Below the pieces are notes generated by a model. It worked only from the letters and a program-made list of their open reading frames with translations. It made no database searches and had not been told where the DNA came from. Both the position numbers and the translations under genes were made by a program. Below are positions 16,946 through 26,001 of a stretch of DNA of 64,000 nt, piece after piece. Numbering within the stretch: position 1 is the stretch's first letter; the number at the start of each line of letters is the position of its first letter. Source of the DNA: JAHDCJ01 sp039028895 (GTDB taxonomy: Bacteria > Bacteroidota > Bacteroidia > Chitinophagales > Saprospiraceae); assembly GCA_039028895.1 (NCBI GenBank), contig JBCCHF010000005.1, positions 124,001 to 188,000 on the forward strand, given 5' to 3'.

Positions 16946-18820
16946 TTACTCTAATTCTGCCAATTCCAACCAGCGATCTTCTTTGACCTCTAGTTGTTTG
17001 GTAATTTCCCCAAGTTCTTTTGAAAGCTCTGTGATTGCTTCGTGATCCAAAGATGGGTCATTGAACTTTGCGGAAAGGGCCGTCTTTTTTTCTTCCAGTT
17101 TGGCGATCTCACGTTCAAGGCGTCTGAACTCTTTGCGTTCTTCGTGGCTGAGGCCGCTGTTCGCATTTTTCTGAATTTGCCGCTTGTTTACTTTTTCCTG
17201 CTTTGGCTTTTCGGCGGAGCGGCTTTCCTGGGTTTTTTCAATTTGGAAGTCGCGATAAGCTGTATAGTTGCCCGGATAGTCGCGGATCGAACCATTTCCC
17301 TCGAAGGCAAACACATGATCCACCAGTTTGTCCATGAAGTATCTATCGTGCGATACAATGACCAGACATCCCTGGAATTGAAGCAGGAATTCCTCTAACA
17401 CATTCAGTGTAATAATGTCTAGGTCGTTGGTCGGCTCATCAAGGATCAGGAAATTAGGGTTGGTCATTAAGATGGTCAAAAGATATAGTCGTCTTTTTTC
17501 CCCACCACTCAACTTGCGCACATAGGTATAGTGCATATTTCTTGGAAAAAGGAAGCGTTCGAGTAAAGTAGCGGCGGTGATCTTACGTCCTTTTTCACCT
17601 TGAATAAATTCAGCTACTTCACGAACGACATCAATGACTTTCTGATCTTCCTTAAGGTTGATGCCATCCTGAGAATAATAGCCGAACTGGACTGTTGAAC
17701 CTAAAACGATTTTTCCGGTATCGGTACTTTCCTGTTCAAGTAATAATCTTAAAAAGGTCGTTTTTCCTGTTCCATTCTTTCCAACGATACCAACCCGGTC
17801 ATTTTTTTTGAACTTATAGTTGAATTTATCGATAAGCAGGAGGTCGCCGTATCGCTTTGAGACGTTGTGCATCTCGAGGATCTTGCTGCCCAGCCGGGTG
17901 TATTTTATCGGAATATGGAGTTCATCTTCCCCAACCTGTTGGGAAGCTTTTTCCTTAAGGTCGTAAAACGCTTCTATCCGGGCTTTGGCTTTGGTTTCTC
18001 TGGCTTTGGGCATGCGGCGCATCCACTCCAATTCGTATTTCAAAAGGCTTTTAGCGCGATAAACTTCTCGAGCCAATTGCTCCTGTCGTACTGTTTTCTT
18101 TTCGAGGAAATACGAGTAATTGCCTTTGTATTTGTAAAGTTGACCACGGTCCAATTCGATGATCCTGTCACAGACGCGTTCAAGGAAGTAGCGATCGTGA
18201 GTGACCATAAATAGGGTGAGCTTAGACCGACTTAGATATTCTTCCAACCATTCGATCATAGCAAGATCAAGGTGGTTGGTCGGCTCATCCAGAATCAGGA
18301 AGTCGGGTTCGTTAATCAATACCCTCGCCAGTGCCAGTCGTTTTTGCTGTCCGCCGGAAAGCGTGTCAACGTTTTGCTCAAAATTATCAATACTAAGCTT
18401 GGACAGGATTTGCTTAATCCTCACTTCATAGTCCCAGGCTTTAAGGACATCCATTCTTTCCAGGGCTTTCTGCAGTCTTTCCTGGTCATTGGGGTGGAGC
18501 ATTGCAGATTCGTACTCCCTGATAGCTTTGATGGCTGCATTTTCTGCATCAAAAACTGCGTCAAGAACGGTTTGACCTGGGAAGAAAGAAGGGCTTTGGT
18601 CAAGATATCCGAGTTTGACGTCTTTGTGAAGTAGAATTCTGGCAGTGGGACCATCGGAAGCCTCAATACCAGCAACGATTTTTAGCAAAGTCGTTTTCCC
18701 TGTTCCGTTTTTTGCAACAAAAGCTACCTTGGTGCCTTTGCTGATTGTAAACGAAAGGTTTTCAAATAGCTCGTTGTCGCCGTAGGCTTTACTGATATTT
18801 TCTACAGTAAGGTAATTCAT
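16946..18820 (-). CDS. uup: ABC-F family ATPase, Uup type
   Basis: A soluble 624-residue protein with two ABC ATPase domains and no membrane segment. Walker A motifs are AKNGTGKTT (about 36) and GKNGTGKTT (about 348), signatures LSGGQQKRLALARVL and LSGGEKRRLYLL, and Walker B motifs FLILDEPTNHLDL and FLILDEPTNDLDI. The inter-domain linker (about 235-300) is charged and the last 70 residues form a coiled coil (RRLEREIAKLEEKKTALSAK), the mark of Uup. ABC-F proteins act on the ribosome; Uup also affects transposon excision and branched DNA in E. coli. It starts 6 bp after the CHU_C-like lipoprotein gene. Confidence 0.88.
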   Translation of the reverse strand: MNYLTVENISKAYGDNELFENLSFTISKGTKVAFVAKNGTGKTTLLKIVAGIEASDGPTARILLHKDVKLGYLDQSPSFFPGQTVLDAVFDAENAAIKAIREYESAMLHPNDQERLQKALERMDVLKAWDYEVRIKQILSKLSIDNFEQNVDTLSGGQQKRLALARVLINEPDFLILDEPTNHLDLAMIEWLEEYLSRSKLTLFMVTHDRYFLERVCDRIIELDRGQLYKYKGNYSYFLEKKTVRQEQLAREVYRAKSLLKYELEWMRRMPKARETKAKARIEAFYDLKEKASQQVGEDELHIPIKYTRLGSKILEMHNVSKRYGDLLLIDKFNYKFKKNDRVGIVGKNGTGKTTFLRLLLEQESTDTGKIVLGSTVQFGYYSQDGINLKEDQKVIDVVREVAEFIQGEKGRKITAATLLERFLFPRNMHYTYVRKLSGGEKRRLYLLTILMTNPNFLILDEPTNDLDIITLNVLEEFLLQFQGCLVIVSHDRYFMDKLVDHVFAFEGNGSIRDYPGNYTAYRDFQIEKTQESRSAEKPKQEKVNKRQIQKNANSGLSHEERKEFRRLEREIAKLEEKKTALSAKFNDPSLDHEAITELSKELGEITKQLEVKEDRWLELAELE

Positions 18821-18826
18821 TGGATT

Positions 18827-19336
18827 TTATTCGCCACAAAGCAATTCGCCATTGTCGAAGTTTTGGTTAAAATCTATGCCGTCTAATTGGTTGGCAGTGA
18901 TACAGCTTTGCTCATTTCTTACACAATATGCATCAGTATCAGAAATACAGCAAACCTGGCCACGAAAGTCGAGGGTGTCTTCATTTATCGTATAAACAAT
19001 GATCTCCCAACCGAAGATACCTTCTTGCACTTCTCCGTTGAATCGACCGTTCCAATGTCCCGCTTGTAAACCGGCATTGGCGTCACCAGTGCCTTCCCAA
19101 AGGGTTTGATTGGTGTCAACGACTTTGAATTCGTAGGAAATGACATTATTGTTGACCAAAGGGCCAAAAGTGTCATTAACGCCATCGCCATTAGGAGAAA
19201 AGAAGTTCGGTACAGCAAAAGCTACATTGTTCAGGAAATATGAAAATGGCGGATCGGTACAGCAATTTCGTTCAACTACCGATTTTTTACAACCGAAAGC
19301 CAGGAGGATAGTCAAAATGATTAATGATCTTTTCAT
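18827..19336 (-). CDS. Lipoprotein with an internal CHU_C (T9SS type B)-like domain
   Basis: A 169-residue lipoprotein with lipobox LAFGC (Cys16). From about residue 42 comes VPNFFSPNGDGVNDTF, the signature of the gliding-motility-associated CHU_C domain, which is normally the C-terminal T9SS type B sorting signal. The domain continues to about residue 128 (WNGRFNGEVQEGIFGWEIIVY) but is followed by another 40 residues with several Cys, so it is not terminal here. A lipid anchor and a sorting domain are alternative anchoring routes, so this is more likely a free-standing domain of that fold than an export signal. Function unknown. It lies 6 bp upstream of the ABC-F gene. Confidence 0.75.
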   Translation of the reverse strand: MKRSLIILTILLAFGCKKSVVERNCCTDPPFSYFLNNVAFAVPNFFSPNGDGVNDTFGPLVNNNVISYEFKVVDTNQTLWEGTGDANAGLQAGHWNGRFNGEVQEGIFGWEIIVYTINEDTLDFRGQVCCISDTDAYCVRNEQSCITANQLDGIDFNQNFDNGELLCGE

Positions 19337-19386
19337 TGTTTATAATTAGTGGGTTGTGAAGTTGATTTTGGAAAAAACAGACATGC

Positions 19387-20253
19387 TCAATCAAGAAAAT
19401 TTTGAAGTAACTCAATATTGTCTGTGATGATACCATCAGGGTTTTTGCGTAAAGCATCAGCAGTGCCAAACCTTTCTTTTACGCTATAGAGTATGACCCA
19501 AAGTCCTGCGTCATGGGCCTGACTGACCTGATCTTCATCAATGTCAAGATTGCTCATGGTGATCCCGTTAAAACCAATAGTTGTTGCTTCGGAAAAATTC
19601 TCATCAAAATTCACGCCGTCTTTAAAAACTCTGAAACCGGGGTTTAATGCTTTGAGTTTGGCAAGAAGATCAACAAAAAAACTGTTGAAGATAATCCGAT
19701 CTTCCATTTTTAATCGCACAACCAGGTCTGTCAAAACAGTTGCAAAGGTATCCAAATCCACTATAATATCCTCAGTACATTGACCGAAAGGTTTGAGGTC
19801 TAACAAAAACGTGAAAGGACTTTCAGCATAATGTTCAAGTAAGTCCTCAAGGAGAATTACAGCATGATGATCGGTGATATTATTTGAAAAGTTATTACGA
19901 TAACAACAACTAATGATGGTCTCACTTTCCGTTTCCGGAATGCAGCCATAACAATCAGTTTGTGATTCAAGCCTCCCATCATGATAAAGAATGAGTTGGT
20001 GATCAGCTGATAATTGTACGTCAATGTCTACTGCATTGGCATTCAGGCCTTCAAGCGCCCTTTCGATGGAGGTCCATGAGTTAGCAGGTAATTGGTTGCT
20101 GAATTCTGGAAACCCTGAACCACCGTGACCAATAACCATGACTTGCCCATCGTTGAGGTTTTGGATATTGCCTAAATCTATTTTGCGGCAAGCAAAAAAC
20201 AGAATAGCAACAATCAAAACAGCCATTAATTTGAATGAATTATTCACCTGCAT
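19387..20253 (-). CDS. Glycerophosphodiester phosphodiesterase-like lipoprotein
   Basis: A 288-residue lipoprotein (lipobox FFAC, Cys22) with a GDPD-type TIM barrel. Family blocks seen are VIGHGGSG, PANSWTSIERAL, AVDIDVQLSADHQLILYHDG, FTFLLDLKP and the closing AGLWVILYSV...PDGIITDNI. Typical enzymes have HRG and PENT at the first two sites; here they read HGG and PANS, so the conserved Arg and Glu are changed, while the two His and the metal-ligand acids remain. Activity may be altered or lost. Authentic members cleave glycerophosphodiesters to glycerol 3-phosphate and an alcohol. Its ATG overlaps the upstream gene by 14 bp. Confidence 0.85.
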   Translation of the reverse strand: MQVNNSFKLMAVLIVAILFFACRKIDLGNIQNLNDGQVMVIGHGGSGFPEFSNQLPANSWTSIERALEGLNANAVDIDVQLSADHQLILYHDGRLESQTDCYGCIPETESETIISCCYRNNFSNNITDHHAVILLEDLLEHYAESPFTFLLDLKPFGQCTEDIIVDLDTFATVLTDLVVRLKMEDRIIFNSFFVDLLAKLKALNPGFRVFKDGVNFDENFSEATTIGFNGITMSNLDIDEDQVSQAHDAGLWVILYSVKERFGTADALRKNPDGIITDNIELLQNFLD

Positions 20254-20857
20254 CCTGCTTTTGAACGTTGACGATCACCCCGATTTTTATCAATGTGTTA
20301 TATCCGCTGTTCTTAAATCTTTGCTGTGTGAGTTGGTTGTAAAAATTTTCTGAATACCGTCCAATGTTAATGGCATTCATCAGTCCTACACGTTTCACCT
20401 GGTAAACGAAACCATAGCCCAAATTGTATTCATGAGTAAAGTTGGTTTTTCGCGAACAAGTACCGGTTGGACAAAAAGCCTTCTGGAAATTGACCTGATA
20501 GTCGAAATTGATAAAACTGCTGAACTTTCTATCCCGCCCATTTGGAAAGAAAAAAAAGCTACTGGAAAAACCAAAAGGTCCATCAGTTACCAGGTAACTA
20601 TCAGACAAAGTCAGTTTTGGGCCGACATAGATAGAAAATTTATCTTTCTCAGCCGTTACACCCAAGCTAAAGTTAAAACCAGTGTAGGAAAGGCTTGTCA
20701 CAGCAGAAGGTGAAAAAATAACCTGGCTTTTCGCTGGTATCGAAAAAAGAATAATTCCAAAAGCTAAAATCGAGGATACCCACAAAAAAAATGTGTCTTT
20801 TGTGCCACCTTTGCGCTCTTTACGTGAACCCAAACCCAAGTCTAATGTCCTAGCCAA
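20240..20857 (-). CDS. Exported beta-barrel-like protein of unknown family
   Basis: Up to 205 residues. The frame opens at a TTG inside the end of hmgA and has no ATG before the signal sequence (VSSILAFGIILFSIPAKSQ), so the start is uncertain: TTG codons at 20857, 20839, 20833 or 20785 are all possible. The mature part alternates hydrophobic and polar residues in aromatic-ended strands (FSIYVGPKLTL, HEYNLGYGFVYQV), as in small outer-membrane barrels. The DNA for the first 25 residues resembles a degenerate interspersed repeat (GCGCAAAGGTGGCACAAAAG on the coding strand). It overlaps the downstream GDPD-like gene by 14 bp. Not recognised beyond this. Confidence 0.6.
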   Translation of the reverse strand: MARTLDLGLGSRKERKGGTKDTFFLWVSSILAFGIILFSIPAKSQVIFSPSAVTSLSYTGFNFSLGVTAEKDKFSIYVGPKLTLSDSYLVTDGPFGFSSSFFFFPNGRDRKFSSFINFDYQVNFQKAFCPTGTCSRKTNFTHEYNLGYGFVYQVKRVGLMNAINIGRYSENFYNQLTQQRFKNSGYNTLIKIGVIVNVQKQDAGE

Positions 20858-21999
20858 CTCAGATAATATGATTCATCCTCAATACTAGCTGCATGCTCTG
20901 TCATCAGCAATGGCTTGAAAGTATCAACCATTACCGCCAATTCGTGAGTCGCTTTCGCACCAATACTTTTCTCTACTGTCCCTGGGTGAGGTCCATGAGG
21001 GATGCCTCCGGGGTGCAATGAAATCATGCCTTTCTCAACATGTTTCCTGCTCATGAAGTCGCCATCAACGTAGTACAATACCTCGTCGCTGTCAATATTA
21101 CTATGATTATAAGGTGCAGGAATCGCTAAAGGATGATAATCGTAAAGACGTGGTACAAAAGAACAGATCACGAAGCCTCTTGAGGCAAAGGTCTGATGTA
21201 CTGGAGGTGGTTGATGGACGCGTCCAGTAATCGGTTCAAAATTATGAATTGAAAAAGCATATGGATAAACATAGCCATCCCAACCAACCACATCGAAAGG
21301 GTGGTTTTGATAAGTATAAGGATATACCATGTCTTCTTTTTTGATATAAAAGAGGAAATCACCCTGTTTGTCGAAATACTCCAGTTCCTGAGGTTTCCTG
21401 ATATCACGTTCACAAAATGGGGAATGTTCCATCAATTGGCCAAACTGGTTACGATACCGTCTAGGCGTTACGATCGGGCTATATGACTCGACAATGAACA
21501 ATCTATTGTCGCTGTCTTCAAATTGCAGTTGGTAAGTGGTTCCCCGTGGAATGACAACATAATCACCATATTCAAATGGCAAGTTACCATACATAGTTTT
21601 CAAAACCCCTTTTCCTTTATGAATAAAGATGCATTCATCGGCATCTGCATTTTTAAAGTAGTATTCATCCATGCTTTTCGTTGGCGCTGAAAGAATGAGC
21701 GCACAATCGTTATTGACCAATACCGGTTTACGACTTTTGATATAATCTGCTTCCGGGGCAACCTGAAAACCCATTAGGCTCCTTGGTTTTAGTTGCCTGT
21801 CTGAAATTACTTTTGCTTTTACAGAAAATGGATCATCAACCTGTTTGATTTGTGTTGGTGCATTACAATGGTAGAGTATTGAATAGTTATCAGAAAAGCC
21901 TTCAGTTGAAAAGAGCTCTTCGTGGTAAAGTTCACCATTATCTTTTCGGAATTGTGTATGTCTTTTGTTTGGCACTTTGCCAAGTGAATAATAATGCAT
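20842..21999 (-). CDS. hmgA: Homogentisate 1,2-dioxygenase
   Basis: Opens the ring of homogentisate to maleylacetoacetate, the step after HppD in tyrosine breakdown. The 385-residue cytoplasmic enzyme shows the double-cupin HGO pattern: SLGKVPNKRHTQFRK at the N-terminus, a central GDYVVIPRGTTYQ, FDVVGWDGYVYPY, then NIDSDEVLYYVDGDF and the iron-site region LHPGGIPHGPHPG. It begins 5 bp after an exported protein gene and its end overlaps the next frame, so it sits inside a packed minus-strand cluster. No fumarylacetoacetase gene is present in the window. Confidence 0.95.
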   Translation of the reverse strand: MHYYSLGKVPNKRHTQFRKDNGELYHEELFSTEGFSDNYSILYHCNAPTQIKQVDDPFSVKAKVISDRQLKPRSLMGFQVAPEADYIKSRKPVLVNNDCALILSAPTKSMDEYYFKNADADECIFIHKGKGVLKTMYGNLPFEYGDYVVIPRGTTYQLQFEDSDNRLFIVESYSPIVTPRRYRNQFGQLMEHSPFCERDIRKPQELEYFDKQGDFLFYIKKEDMVYPYTYQNHPFDVVGWDGYVYPYAFSIHNFEPITGRVHQPPPVHQTFASRGFVICSFVPRLYDYHPLAIPAPYNHSNIDSDEVLYYVDGDFMSRKHVEKGMISLHPGGIPHGPHPGTVEKSIGAKATHELAVMVDTFKPLLMTEHAASIEDESYYLSWLGH

Positions 22000-22004
22000 G
22001 ACGT

Positions 22005-23036
22005 TTACATTTCAGCGAGTTTAGAAATATTGTCTATTATCAGGTCAAGGGATTCTGGGTAGTTAACGTATTTTACGGCATTTTTATCGACTCCCCAAAT
22101 ACTGATGGTAATGACTTTGCGTTTATCGCCGTACCTGATGGATAATCTTAAAGGAATAGGCAATGGGGCTTTTGTTTTCCTGAACTGACATTCTTTTGAA
22201 CTACAATCATAAAAATTTTCCATAGAAAAGAAGTCTTTGGATTCGACAAAAGCCATCAGGTTTTCCATTTCATTCCGGTCAAGGTTCTTTTTGGTTTTTA
22301 TCAAGCCGCTGTTGAGACTCTCAAACTCTTTTATTAACCGACCTGTAGGTTTAATCTCGATATAATTTTTGATGACAGGGTCAACACCACCGTAAAATCC
22401 ACCACCGATCAATGCAATTTCAATTTGTTCTGGCTCAGGAGCCATTTTAAATTTGGCGTCTTTCTTATCCTTACGCATCTGTTTTTTGGCAGCTTTCCGT
22501 TCTTTTCGCAGTAATTTCCTTGTTTTTGATTTAGAGAAATTTGAAACAGATGAAGTGGTAGTGGTGCTGACAGTTTCTTCTACTTCAACTTCGGGGAGTT
22601 CATCTGGCTTGGGTACAAATGGGGCATTGTCGGTGTCGACCTGTACGTAATGATATTGAAAGACGACATTATTTAAGGTGAATTCAAGAACCATTTTATC
22701 GCCGGATAACTCTCGGATCTTCCACCAGTGATTATTCCTGAATGCATAATAGAGTTGATTCTTTTCTTCATTCAGATTCCATTTGCCATTAATGCGGGAA
22801 CCGTTTAAATAGGTTTCAGAAGTATAGTCATATTTCAGGTGAAGGAAATATTCGTATGACTGATTCGCCTTATGGACAATCAATTTGTTGGGTTCGTGGT
22901 AAGTATGGGTATATTTCCACTTGGTACCAATAATTTGATTGTCTTCAATGGGTCGATACTGTGTTTCGGGAATGGAATCGGTTTGAGCAAATATCGAGAC
23001 ACTGCATAGGAAAAGTCCCAGGCAAAAGAAAATCAT
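22005..23036 (-). CDS. Exported protein with a Lys/Arg-rich central segment, function unknown
   Basis: About 343 residues from ATG 23036; the frame can extend to a TTG at 23060, which would add a basic n-region (RNKRNNT) to the signal peptide IFFCLGLFLCSVSIFAQ. An N-terminal lipocalin-like beta domain (IIGTKWKYTHTY, SRINGKWNLNEEKNQLYYAF) is followed by a Ser/Thr linker, a very basic stretch around residues 170-195 (RKLLRKERKAAKKQMRKDKK) and a C-terminal alpha/beta domain with three Cys. No family was recognised. It is 5 bp upstream of hmgA. Confidence 0.7.
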   Translation of the reverse strand: MIFFCLGLFLCSVSIFAQTDSIPETQYRPIEDNQIIGTKWKYTHTYHEPNKLIVHKANQSYEYFLHLKYDYTSETYLNGSRINGKWNLNEEKNQLYYAFRNNHWWKIRELSGDKMVLEFTLNNVVFQYHYVQVDTDNAPFVPKPDELPEVEVEETVSTTTTSSVSNFSKSKTRKLLRKERKAAKKQMRKDKKDAKFKMAPEPEQIEIALIGGGFYGGVDPVIKNYIEIKPTGRLIKEFESLNSGLIKTKKNLDRNEMENLMAFVESKDFFSMENFYDCSSKECQFRKTKAPLPIPLRLSIRYGDKRKVITISIWGVDKNAVKYVNYPESLDLIIDNISKLAEM

Positions 23037-23088
23037 TGTATTATTCCTTTTGTTTCTCAATTCTTTGCTGAAGGTCAGTTTGCGTCTA

Positions 23089-23096
23089 CAAAAATA
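23089..23096 (-). promoter_or_regulatory. Bacteroidota -7 promoter box upstream of the hmgA cluster
   Basis: On the minus strand TATTTTTG matches TAnnTTTG. It lies in the 46-70 bp gap after the FadL gene and could start the transcript of the exported protein and hmgA. No -33 element is seen. Confidence 0.45.
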
Positions 23097-23106
23097 ACCA
23101 ACACTT

Positions 23107-24591
23107 TCAAAACTTAAATGATAATGATGCTAATACATGCATTTTGGAAATACCCAGATCACTTGTATACTGATAATTTGAACCAGGGATCTCGTATTTA
23201 ACAAATATATCGTCAGTCATTTCCTGAATAAGGGTAAGATCAATAGCAAAAACTTTTTGCCGATAACCGAGTCCTGCGCTGAAGCGATGCAAGTGAGCAG
23301 AAAAGTCATTTACAGAAGATCTGTAAGGTTGACTATAAAATGCGTACCCCCCTCTAAACCTAAAAAGTTTTATGGTATGCTCGATACCGGCTCTTACGTT
23401 AAAAGTATGTCTATAAGTTGCGTTTACCGCAGTATTCACACTTTCTTCAAAAGGCAAATCGTCTGGATAGGTCTCAAGATCGACTCTCAGCTTGGCGTTA
23501 CCATAATTGACCCATTCGACATCAAGGCTGATGAAACCTATTTTTCTCAAAATTAGGACACCGCTTGCTATAACTTTCCATGGCGTTTTTACATCGTAGC
23601 CATATTCACCAATTGGTGATGATGATGAGGCAATAGTTGGCGGATCTCCTTCATTGTAGGTTATTGAACTTTCCATGCTGGCCCTGAAATCATCAGTCAA
23701 TGTATAAACTGTTGGGGTGTGCACCGCAAGCCCTGCTCTGATCTTTCTGTTAACTCTATAAATGAAACCCAGTTTTAAATTAGCGCCTGCACCGGTCGTT
23801 GAAAACTCCTCTTCAAATCGCAAACTATTGAAAAAAGGAATCTGTGCATTATCGTCGGTTTCAGTATAGGTAGTTCTTTGTTCATAATTGATGATCGGAA
23901 TACCAATAGTGGCTCCTACGTATAGTCGATGATCGTAATTGAGCCCTGCAGAAAGCACAATTTCATCGATTGCGCCTTTGGAAAAGAAATCAAGATTCTT
24001 TTGGACTAAATCCCCTTCAAGAATGTCAATAGTGCAAGGACAATTGGCAGACATAGGGTCAATAGGGAAAATGAGATCTGTATCCAGGGCCAATTGGCTG
24101 CCAAAAAGACCCGCGTTACCATCGTTAGTAAATACAAGGAAGCGTTCGAGGAGACTTCGTGCTGAGGCTTCGGAAGTAACAAATTCGCCATCGAAAATGG
24201 CTAATCGGTTGAACCCTACGGCAAAATTGAGAGCTTTTAATGCTGATTCCTCAGAATTTGAAAGGTTGTCAAATACGACACCAGCACTATTCAGGTTAAA
24301 TTTCGAAAATGAATTGTTGAATGGTTCACCACCTCTGACCGTTTCTATGCGTTGAAACTGGTAACCAGGTGTAATTGAAAATTCAGAGCTTCTATAGACA
24401 CCAAGCCCAGCAGGATTTACAGACAACATGGCAAAGTCAGCACCCAAAGCGCCAAAAGCACCACCTACGGCCATAGTACGGGCAGTACCGCCAACAAATG
24501 TTCGGGAGTACCTGAGGACATCTGCTGCTGTTTGCCCATGGATATCGACTGCAAGGCTGAAAGCAAGAAAGATTGAAAAGAGTCTTATCAT
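23107..24591 (-). CDS. OmpP1/FadL-family outer-membrane transport protein
   Basis: A 494-residue outer-membrane protein. A signal peptide (1-19) precedes the FadL-type hatch region TAADVLRYSRTFVGGTARTM...GGAFGALGADFAMLSVNPAGLGVYRS. The rest is a series of aromatic-terminated beta strands ending in Phe (LASLSFKF), the classical outer-membrane barrel signature. The family imports long-chain fatty acids or other hydrophobic compounds; the substrate here is not known. Its start codon is only 15 bp after a strong terminator-like hairpin that ends the preceding gene. Confidence 0.9.
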   Translation of the reverse strand: MIRLFSIFLAFSLAVDIHGQTAADVLRYSRTFVGGTARTMAVGGAFGALGADFAMLSVNPAGLGVYRSSEFSITPGYQFQRIETVRGGEPFNNSFSKFNLNSAGVVFDNLSNSEESALKALNFAVGFNRLAIFDGEFVTSEASARSLLERFLVFTNDGNAGLFGSQLALDTDLIFPIDPMSANCPCTIDILEGDLVQKNLDFFSKGAIDEIVLSAGLNYDHRLYVGATIGIPIINYEQRTTYTETDDNAQIPFFNSLRFEEEFSTTGAGANLKLGFIYRVNRKIRAGLAVHTPTVYTLTDDFRASMESSITYNEGDPPTIASSSSPIGEYGYDVKTPWKVIASGVLILRKIGFISLDVEWVNYGNAKLRVDLETYPDDLPFEESVNTAVNATYRHTFNVRAGIEHTIKLFRFRGGYAFYSQPYRSSVNDFSAHLHRFSAGLGYRQKVFAIDLTLIQEMTDDIFVKYEIPGSNYQYTSDLGISKMHVLASLSFKF

Positions 24592-24606
24592 GTTGTAAAA
24601 ATAAAA

Positions 24607-24637
24607 ATGGGCGAAATCAAATGATGATTCCGCCCAT
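24607..24637 (-). terminator. Strong hairpin terminator between the low-complexity protein gene and fadL-like gene
   Basis: On the minus strand ATGGGCGGAATCA pairs with TGATTTCGCCCAT (13 bp with one G-U pair) across a 5-nt loop, followed by TTTTTATTTTT. It lies 33 bp after the low-complexity gene and 15 bp before the FadL start. Confidence 0.8.
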
Positions 24638-24670
24638 GAATTTATTCTTTAAGCAGGATGATTCCTGTTA

Positions 24671-25939
24671 TTAGTTGCCTCTTTTTGAAGTGTTAGTCGA
24701 TCTTGAAGGAGTTGTGGTACTTCTTACCGGACTTGAACTTCTGGTTGGAGCCTTATAGCTGCTATTACTTCTTTGCGTAGGAGCTTTGTAAGTATTGCGG
24801 CTAGGGCTTGGCGTGTTATAAGACCTGCTAGGTGTAGTCGTTGTCCTTGGCTTGGTGTAGCTAGGCGTTGAAGGCTTCTTGTAGCTAGGCTTAGTGTAAC
24901 TAGGCTTCGATGGCTTAGTTGTCGCGTTACGGTTAGGCTTATAGATATTATTATTACTTCTTGAAGAAGAAGAATAACTAGGCTTAGTTGTCCGTGAAGG
25001 CGTAGTAGCAGAAGGTGAACGATATGAAGGCTTCGTGTAAGCAGGCTTTGAGGTGTTGGTTCTATTCGGCTTGGTGCTTGAATAGGTTCCTTTCCCTGAT
25101 GTGTAGCCAGGCTTTCTTGCAGGCTTGTTATTTAGGGTCTGGTTATTATTGTAATCACCGCGACTGTCGTTCCTGTCAGTAACGTCGGTACGGGATGTTG
25201 GCTTTACTTTGCCAGTGTTAGCACCTGTGCTGCCAATTGAACCGTTATTGTTGTTATTGCCAGGATTATAGCTGCCAGTGTTATAGTTATCATTGTTGGA
25301 GCCGTAGTAAGTGTTACCACTTGGGAGTGTTGTGGTGGCATAGTAACCATAGCTTCCAGGAGGACAATAAACATTGCTGTAAGCGTTTGAGCCCCACCCT
25401 GAACCCCAGCTATTGGAACCCCAACCAGAACCATAGAAATTGTTGTTGGTATAATAGGTGTTACCCCATGAGTTGTTCCAGGAATTATAAGGATTGTAGA
25501 ATGGATCGTTGTACACTACATAGGTAGTCCGATATGGCCTTGCCCAGAATGAAGACGATGGTCTGAAAATTCTGCTTGGCCTGTAACCCCAATATGGTGT
25601 GCCATAATTGATATAGATCGAGAGGCCACCCGGGGCATATGAATCATAATAAAAGCGATCTACATAGCAAGGATCAAAGTAACCAAATCCTGAATAAGAA
25701 CGATTGAAACGGCGAATCCTTGAAGAATAGTAATAATCGTAATCGTCAATGTCGTATGATGAATCATACTCGTCATCATACTCATATGATGATTCGAATG
25801 AGTAATCATCACTGTCATAATTTACTGTTGAGTAATTATCATCTGCAGGATCATAATAGACATCATCATATTGGCCGAAAGCCATCGATGTGACGCTGAT
25901 GAAAAATACGACTAGTAAATAATAAGCTGATTTTTTCAT
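24671..25939 (-). CDS. Secreted low-complexity Tyr/Asp- then Ser/Thr/Lys/Pro-rich protein
   Basis: A 422-residue exported protein, signal peptide 1-22 (ending MAFG). Residues 23-75 are extremely acidic and Tyr-rich (DDYSFESSYEYDDEYDSS); 75-150 form an aromatic segment with two Cys; 150-230 are Asn/Gly/Ser/Trp-rich; 240-422 are basic with repeated KPSYTKPSY- and TPSR-like words. No catalytic motif or known domain is visible. The acidic front and basic rear suggest a self-associating or matrix-like protein, which is inference. It is divergent from proS and ends at a strong terminator. Confidence 0.8.
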   Translation of the reverse strand: MKKSAYYLLVVFFISVTSMAFGQYDDVYYDPADDNYSTVNYDSDDYSFESSYEYDDEYDSSYDIDDYDYYYSSRIRRFNRSYSGFGYFDPCYVDRFYYDSYAPGGLSIYINYGTPYWGYRPSRIFRPSSSFWARPYRTTYVVYNDPFYNPYNSWNNSWGNTYYTNNNFYGSGWGSNSWGSGWGSNAYSNVYCPPGSYGYYATTTLPSGNTYYGSNNDNYNTGSYNPGNNNNNGSIGSTGANTGKVKPTSRTDVTDRNDSRGDYNNNQTLNNKPARKPGYTSGKGTYSSTKPNRTNTSKPAYTKPSYRSPSATTPSRTTKPSYSSSSRSNNNIYKPNRNATTKPSKPSYTKPSYKKPSTPSYTKPRTTTTPSRSYNTPSPSRNTYKAPTQRSNSSYKAPTRSSSPVRSTTTPSRSTNTSKRGN

Positions 25940-26001
25940 GCGGAATTAAATTTTAAAAGTGTATTTACTCGACTCTCTTAAAAGTAAATCGTTTAATTTT
26001 T

